From: Deltaproteobacteria bacterium
GTDB taxonomy: Bacteria > Desulfobacterota > Syntrophia > Syntrophales > UBA2210
Direction of reading: 5' to 3'
DNA: 9,371 nucleotides
Assembly: GCA_016935875.1 (NCBI GenBank)
Contig: JAFGQD010000071.1
Span: 1 to 9,371, forward strand
Part shown: piece by piece, positions 5,996-9,371 of the stretch
How the letters are laid out: each line of letters opens with the position of its first letter
Position numbering within the stretch: position 1 is the first letter of the stretch
Notes under the pieces: model-generated
The model's database searches: none
The model's input: the letters and a program-made list of their open reading frames with translations, nothing else
What the model was told of the DNA's origin: nothing
Translations under genes and position numbers: made by a program

Positions 5996-6505
5996 GTTAA
6001 ACATTTGAGAATCAACATTGAGATCAGGGTTGACAAAGTGAGGGTGGTTAGTTCTGATGGGCAGCAACTGGGGATATTGTCCCTTACTGATGCTTTAGCG
6101 GAGGCTGAAAAGCAGGATCTCGATCTGGTTGAAGTGGCTCCGAATTCATCGCCTCCCGTTTGCCGGATCATGGATTACGGGAAACACCTGTATCAGCAGA
6201 GCAAGAAGTCTCATGGAACAAAAAAAAGTCAGAGCACTGTCCAGCTAAAGGAAATTCGCATAAGACCGAAGACGGAAGAACACGATCTGCAGGTGAAACT
6301 TCGTCACATACAACGGTTCCTTGAACAGAACAATAAGGTGAAGATAACGATGATGTTCAGGGGCAGGGAGATTGTCTACGCGGATAAGGGAAGGCAGATA
6401 ATGGAGGAGATCAAAAACAGGCTGGGCGAGACATGCGTTGTTGACCAGTTTCCCAAACGCGAGGGGAGGAATATGATCATGATATTATCCCCCCCGAAAA
6501 AGTGA
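5993..6505 (+). CDS. infC: Translation initiation factor IF-3
   Basis: IF-3 binds the 30S subunit, prevents premature 50S joining and proofreads start codon and initiator tRNA. From the ATA start the protein has 170 aa (E. coli 180). The N-domain starts MVKHLRINIEIRVDKVRVV, matching the family pattern RINxxIRxxxVRVI, followed by LDLVEVAPNSSPPVCRIMDYGK (about 43-64). A basic linker (QQSKKSHGTKKSQ) leads to the C-domain with KEIRIRP (86-92), KVKITMMFRGREI and a C-terminus ending ILSPPKK. The start codon is unusual: ATA, supported by a perfect SD. Noncanonical infC starts (AUU in E. coli) are known to make IF3 repress its own translation, so I infer the same here. If a pipeline uses TTG 6005 instead, four residues are lost. 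The gene is followed 34 nt later by rpmI. Confidence 0.95.
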   Translation: MVKHLRINIEIRVDKVRVVSSDGQQLGILSLTDALAEAEKQDLDLVEVAPNSSPPVCRIMDYGKHLYQQSKKSHGTKKSQSTVQLKEIRIRPKTEEHDLQVKLRHIQRFLEQNNKVKITMMFRGREIVYADKGRQIMEEIKNRLGETCVVDQFPKREGRNMIMILSPPKK

Positions 6506-6508
6506 TTG

Positions 6509-6532
6509 TTCCCTTAATAAAAGAACTGGGAG
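6509..6532 (+). promoter_or_regulatory. Small hairpin covering the rpmI SD
   Basis: TTCCC (6509-6513) can pair with GGGAG (6528-6532), the rpmI SD, over 5 positions including one T-G wobble, with a 14-nt loop. Alternatively GTT (6508-6510) with AAC (6524-6526) plus CCC (6511-6513) with GGG (6528-6530) would make a compact pseudoknot. Either would mask the rpmI SD. The structure is weak and unproven. Confidence 0.3.
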
Positions 6533-6539
6533 TAATAAA

Positions 6540-6737
6540 ATGCCGAAGATAAAGACACACAGAGGAGCGGCTAAGAGATTCAGCCTTACCGCCAAAGGAA
6601 AGGTAAAAAGGAGCAAGGCATATTCCAGCCATATCCTGACCAAGAAGACGACCAAAAGGAAGAGAAGCCTGAGGAAATCGGATCTTCTTAATAAGAGAGA
6701 TATGAATGGAATCAAGAAGCTGATTCCGTATATGTAA
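6540..6737 (+). CDS. rpmI: 50S ribosomal protein L35 (bL35)
   Basis: A 65-aa, strongly basic ribosomal protein of the large subunit. The start MPKIKTHRGAAKRFSLTAKGKVKR and the later SHILTKKTTKRKRSLRK stretch are diagnostic of bL35, and the length matches the family (about 65 aa). The SD GGGAG (6528-6532) is 7 nt before the ATG. It sits 34 nt after infC and 21 nt before rplT, in the standard infC-rpmI-rplT order. In E. coli, L20 represses rpmI translation through its mRNA; a possible SD-masking structure is seen here, but I cannot show that it is the same mechanism. Confidence 0.97.
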   Translation: MPKIKTHRGAAKRFSLTAKGKVKRSKAYSSHILTKKTTKRKRSLRKSDLLNKRDMNGIKKLIPYM

Positions 6738-6758
6738 GGTAGTCTTAGGGAGATATAT

Positions 6759-7109
6759 ATGTCAAGAGTAAAGAGAAGTGTACACGCGAGAAAGAAGAGA
6801 AGAGGAATACTGAAGCTCGCAAAGGGGTTTTTTGGTGCGAGGAGCAGGTTGTACAGGACCGCTACTGAAGCCGTTGAAAGGGCGATGAAATACTCCTACC
6901 GGGATCGCAGGGTACGGAAACGGGATTTCAGGAAGCTCTGGATCGCGAGAATAAATGCCGCCGCCCGTATGAATGGCATCTCTTACAGCAGACTCATAAG
7001 CGGGATAAAGAATGCAGGGGTTGATCTGGACCGAAAGATACTTGCGGAACTTGCCGTCAACGATCCCGGAGCCTTTTCAAAGATTGCCGGTATAGCGAAA
7101 GGCGAGTAA
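6759..7109 (+). CDS. rplT: 50S ribosomal protein L20 (bL20)
   Basis: A 116-aa basic protein that binds 23S rRNA early in 50S assembly and is often the autoregulator of its operon. The N-terminal extension MSRVKRSVHARKKRRGILK and the following AKGFFGARSRLYRTA, then YSYRDRRVRKRDFRKLWIARINAAARMNG, are characteristic. The globular C-domain follows, with YSRLISGIKNAGVDLDRKILAELAV. Length is normal (about 117 aa). The SD GGGAG (6748-6752) is 6 nt before the ATG. The stop codon lies 5 nt before the pheS start, so pheS is likely translationally coupled to rplT. Confidence 0.97.
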   Translation: MSRVKRSVHARKKRRGILKLAKGFFGARSRLYRTATEAVERAMKYSYRDRRVRKRDFRKLWIARINAAARMNGISYSRLISGIKNAGVDLDRKILAELAVNDPGAFSKIAGIAKGE

Positions 7110-7114
7110 ATTAC

Positions 7115-8131
7115 GTGAAAGAAGCTCTTGAAAATCTGCGGAGAAAGGCTGATGATGAGATGCATTCAGCGAAGACCGGAGAGGAGTTTCTTGGAATAAA
7201 AACCAGATACCTCGGAAGGAAGGGACTTCTCACCGATCTCCTCCGTGGTCTGAAAGATGTTACGCCCGAAGAGAAACCCATCCTTGGCAAGCTTTCCAAC
7301 GACATAAAGAAATCCCTCCTGGAAAAGATTGAAAAAGCCCTGGCGGATATAGAAATCGGTGCAAAGCACAAGTTTCTGGGTGAAGAGAAGATCGATGTAA
7401 CGCTTCCAGGCAGGGGTGTGCAATATGGAAAACTCCATCCCGTTACACGGGTGGAGGGAGAGATATGCGATATCTTTGCAAATCTGGGATTTTCCGTGGT
7501 AGAAGGCCCTGATGTGGAGTTGACGTATTACAATTTCGAGGCCCTCAATATTCCCGAAGATCATCCCGCCCGAGATATACACGACACATTCTATGTAACC
7601 GACAACGTTGTCCTGCGCACTCACACCTCTCCCGTCCAGGTCAGGACGATGGAAGAATATTCGCCCCCCGTGAGAATCCTTTCGCCCGGCAAGGTATACC
7701 GGCCCGATTCCGACATCTCGCATACCCCCATGTTTCATCAGGTTGAGGGATTGTTGGTTGATGAGAACATCACATTCGGGGATCTTAAGGGAACCCTGTC
7801 ATTTTTTCTCCGACAGATGTTCGGTAGTGACACCAAGGTACGATTTCGGCCCAGTTTTTTCCCCTTTACAGAACCGAGCGCAGAGGTTGACATACAGTGC
7901 GTGATGTGCAAAGGCGCCGGCTGTCGGGTATGCGGCCACAGCGGATGGATCGAGATCCTCGGATCCGGGATGGTTGATCCTGAAGTCTTCAAGACAGTAC
8001 ACTATGATACCGAAAGAATTTCTGGTTTTGCCTTTGGCCTCGGTGTGGAGAGGATCGCGATGCTCAAATACGGTATATCGGATATTCGCCTGTTCTTCGA
8101 GAATGACCGGAGATTCCTGGAACAGTTTTAG
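7115..8131 (+). CDS. pheS: Phenylalanyl-tRNA synthetase alpha subunit
   Basis: Catalytic subunit of the alpha2-beta2 enzyme that charges tRNA-Phe. The 338-aa product begins at GTG 7115, 5 nt after the rplT stop; the SD-like GGCGAG (7101-7106) overlaps the end of rplT. The N-terminal coiled-coil region (about 1-90) carries TRYLGRKG. The class II core follows, with HPVTRVEGEICDIFANLGF, HDTFYV, LRTHTSPVQVR (motif 2 region), GKVYRPDSDISHTPMFHQVEG, FRPSFFPFTEPSAEVD, and the motif 3 region FAFGLGVERIAMLKYGI near the C-terminus. Between residues 262 and 273 there is CVMCKGAGCRVC, a CxxC-x4-CxxC insert before GWIEILGSGMV. I recall similar cysteine knobs in PheS of other bacteria, and they are absent from the E. 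coli and Thermus enzymes. It is a possible metal site. Everything expected for catalysis appears intact. Confidence 0.97.
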   Translation: MKEALENLRRKADDEMHSAKTGEEFLGIKTRYLGRKGLLTDLLRGLKDVTPEEKPILGKLSNDIKKSLLEKIEKALADIEIGAKHKFLGEEKIDVTLPGRGVQYGKLHPVTRVEGEICDIFANLGFSVVEGPDVELTYYNFEALNIPEDHPARDIHDTFYVTDNVVLRTHTSPVQVRTMEEYSPPVRILSPGKVYRPDSDISHTPMFHQVEGLLVDENITFGDLKGTLSFFLRQMFGSDTKVRFRPSFFPFTEPSAEVDIQCVMCKGAGCRVCGHSGWIEILGSGMVDPEVFKTVHYDTERISGFAFGLGVERIAMLKYGISDIRLFFENDRRFLEQF

Positions 8132-8160
8132 CCTTTTTAAATCAGTGGTGGTGAATATAC

Positions 8161-9371
8161 ATGTTAGTCAGTCTCAAGTGGTTGAGGGATTATATTGATG
8201 TGGAACTGACCCCGGAGGAGATTGCCGGCAAGTTGACGATGGCCGGACTGGAGGTTGATTCCATAAACAGGATAAGCCCCGATTTTTCTAACGTAGTTGT
8301 CGCTCAGATACTTTCCGTCAAGCCCCATCCCAATGCCGATAAGCTTTCATTGTGTGATGTCTCAACCGGAAAGCAGATCTTTCCGGTGGTGTGCGGCGCA
8401 AAAAACATAAGTGCGGGCGATATCGTTCCATTTGCGAAAGTAGGAGCGACCATACCGGGTGGATACACGATAAAGAGTTCCCGGTTGCGGGGGGAACTAT
8501 CCGAAGGGATGCTGTGCTCCGAAGAGGAACTGGGGATAGGAGAAGATACGAGCGGCATCATGATGCTGCCCGATACCCTCACCCTTGGTGAGAATCTGGC
8601 CGTAGCCCTTGATCTGGAAGATGTCGCGCTTGAGATATCCATTACCCCGAACCGTCCTGATTGCCTGAGTATGATAGGCATAGCAAGAGAGATCGCCGCT
8701 ATGACGAGGGGAGTGGTACGATCCCCCGTCATAGAATTCGAGGAAAAAGGGGAGGATATCGATGAACTGACCTCCGTGACGATCCTCGACGCCGACCTGT
8801 GTCCCCGGTATACAGCCCGGCTTATACAAGATGTTGAAATACGTCCCTCTCCGGCTTGGATGCGGATGAGACTCGAAGCAGTGGGCCTGCGCGCGATCAA
8901 TAACGTGGTTGATGTGACGAACTTCGTCATGCTGGAATTCGGCCAGCCCTTGCATGCCTTCAACTTCCGGTCTCTCAAAGAGGGGAGGATCGTTGTCAGG
9001 GGTGCCGATGAGAGTGAACAGTTTGTTTCTCTGGACGGAAAGACCCGCACGCTGAGCGCCGATACCCTGATGATCTGTGATAGCGCGGGGCCGGTCGCAG
9101 TTGCAGGCATCATGGGTGGGCTCGATTCCGAGGTGGAGGACGATACGAAGGAGGTTCTCCTCGAGAGTGCCTATTTCAACCCTTCTTCAATCCGAAAATC
9201 CTCGAGGGCTCTGGGAATGGGAACGGACGCCGCCTTTCGCTTTGAGCGCGGAATAGATCCGGATGGGGTGGTCAGGGCCCTCGACAGGGCGGCCCAGCTG
9301 ATAGCCGATCTGTCGGGCGGTTCGATATGTAGAGGGTATATTGATGAGTATCCCCGGAAGATTGAAGTCAT
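8161..9371 (+). CDS. pheT: Phenylalanyl-tRNA synthetase beta subunit (3' truncated by window end)
   Basis: The reading frame is open from ATG 8161 to the last base, giving 403 complete codons of a protein that is usually about 800 aa; the rest lies outside the window. The start MLVSLKWLRDYIDVELTPEEIAGKLT is typical of PheT. Residues about 39-150 form the EMAP-II-like tRNA-binding domain (VKPHPNADKLSLCDV, VCGAKNI, SEGMLCSEEELG). Then come ITPNRPDCLSMIGIAREIAA and the B3/B4 editing domain (about 210-385) with VGLRAINNVVDVTNFVMLEF, GQPLHAFN, AGIMGG and FRFERGIDPDG. B5, the catalytic-like core and the FDX-ACB anticodon domain are not seen because of the cut. The SD-like GGTGGTGA (8146-8153) is 7 nt before the ATG, 29 nt after pheS. 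The beta subunit provides tRNA binding and editing of misactivated tyrosine. Confidence 0.96.
   Translation, partial: MLVSLKWLRDYIDVELTPEEIAGKLTMAGLEVDSINRISPDFSNVVVAQILSVKPHPNADKLSLCDVSTGKQIFPVVCGAKNISAGDIVPFAKVGATIPGGYTIKSSRLRGELSEGMLCSEEELGIGEDTSGIMMLPDTLTLGENLAVALDLEDVALEISITPNRPDCLSMIGIAREIAAMTRGVVRSPVIEFEEKGEDIDELTSVTILDADLCPRYTARLIQDVEIRPSPAWMRMRLEAVGLRAINNVVDVTNFVMLEFGQPLHAFNFRSLKEGRIVVRGADESEQFVSLDGKTRTLSADTLMICDSAGPVAVAGIMGGLDSEVEDDTKEVLLESAYFNPSSIRKSSRALGMGTDAAFRFERGIDPDGVVRALDRAAQLIADLSGGSICRGYIDEYPRKIEV

Noticed and set aside
8304..9113. Minus-strand open frame (269 codons) opposite pheT
   Set aside because: Ser/Arg/Ile-rich low-information translation opposite conserved PheT domains; a shadow frame.

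Overview
All genes in this window lie on the + strand and the gene order is that of a bacterial chromosome. The mix of genes (a FlgT-N-like envelope protein next to a GNA1162/DUF799-type lipoprotein, a Cache-type sensor, and a tRNA-CCA end encoded in the DNA) and the protein sequences suggest a Gram-negative bacterium, most likely of the former Deltaproteobacteria (Desulfobacterota, Syntrophus-like). That placement is an inference from remembered protein flavour, not from a search. The outer-membrane-type lipoprotein supports a diderm cell. I see no mobile element, CRISPR array, rRNA or pseudogene.

Layout. (1) 82-1380: a two-TM protein with a large extracytoplasmic Cache-like sensor region and no effector domain, closed by a strong intrinsic terminator at 1473-1506. 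(2) 1600-3217: a tight three-gene cluster of a 75-aa acidic helical protein, a secreted or anchored FlgT-N-like protein, and a CsgG/TolB-N-like lipoprotein. The genes are separated by 0 and 4 nt, so they are probably translationally coupled. This is the least understood part of the window. (3) 3237-3773: pgsA, with a probable promoter inside the end of the lipoprotein gene. (4) 3846-3920: tRNA-Val(GAC), with an upstream TTGACA box and a downstream terminator-like hairpin. (5) 4030-9371: the conserved translation cluster thrS-infC-rpmI-rplT-pheS-pheT, with pheT cut by the window end.

How it works together. The right half is the classic IF3/L35/L20 operon flanked by threonyl- and phenylalanyl-tRNA synthetases. 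The sequence shows several likely control points: a stable hairpin in the thrS leader, a near-perfect extended -10 promoter for infC at the very end of thrS, an unusual ATA start codon for infC behind a perfect Shine-Dalgarno (SD) sequence (consistent with IF3 autoregulation), and a small hairpin that would cover the rpmI SD. The left half is envelope biology: sensing, secreted or lipoprotein assembly factors, and phospholipid head-group synthesis.

Nothing here is clearly a new defence or mobile system. The best candidates for undescribed biology are the 1600-3217 cluster and the noncanonical start and leader structures of the translation operon.
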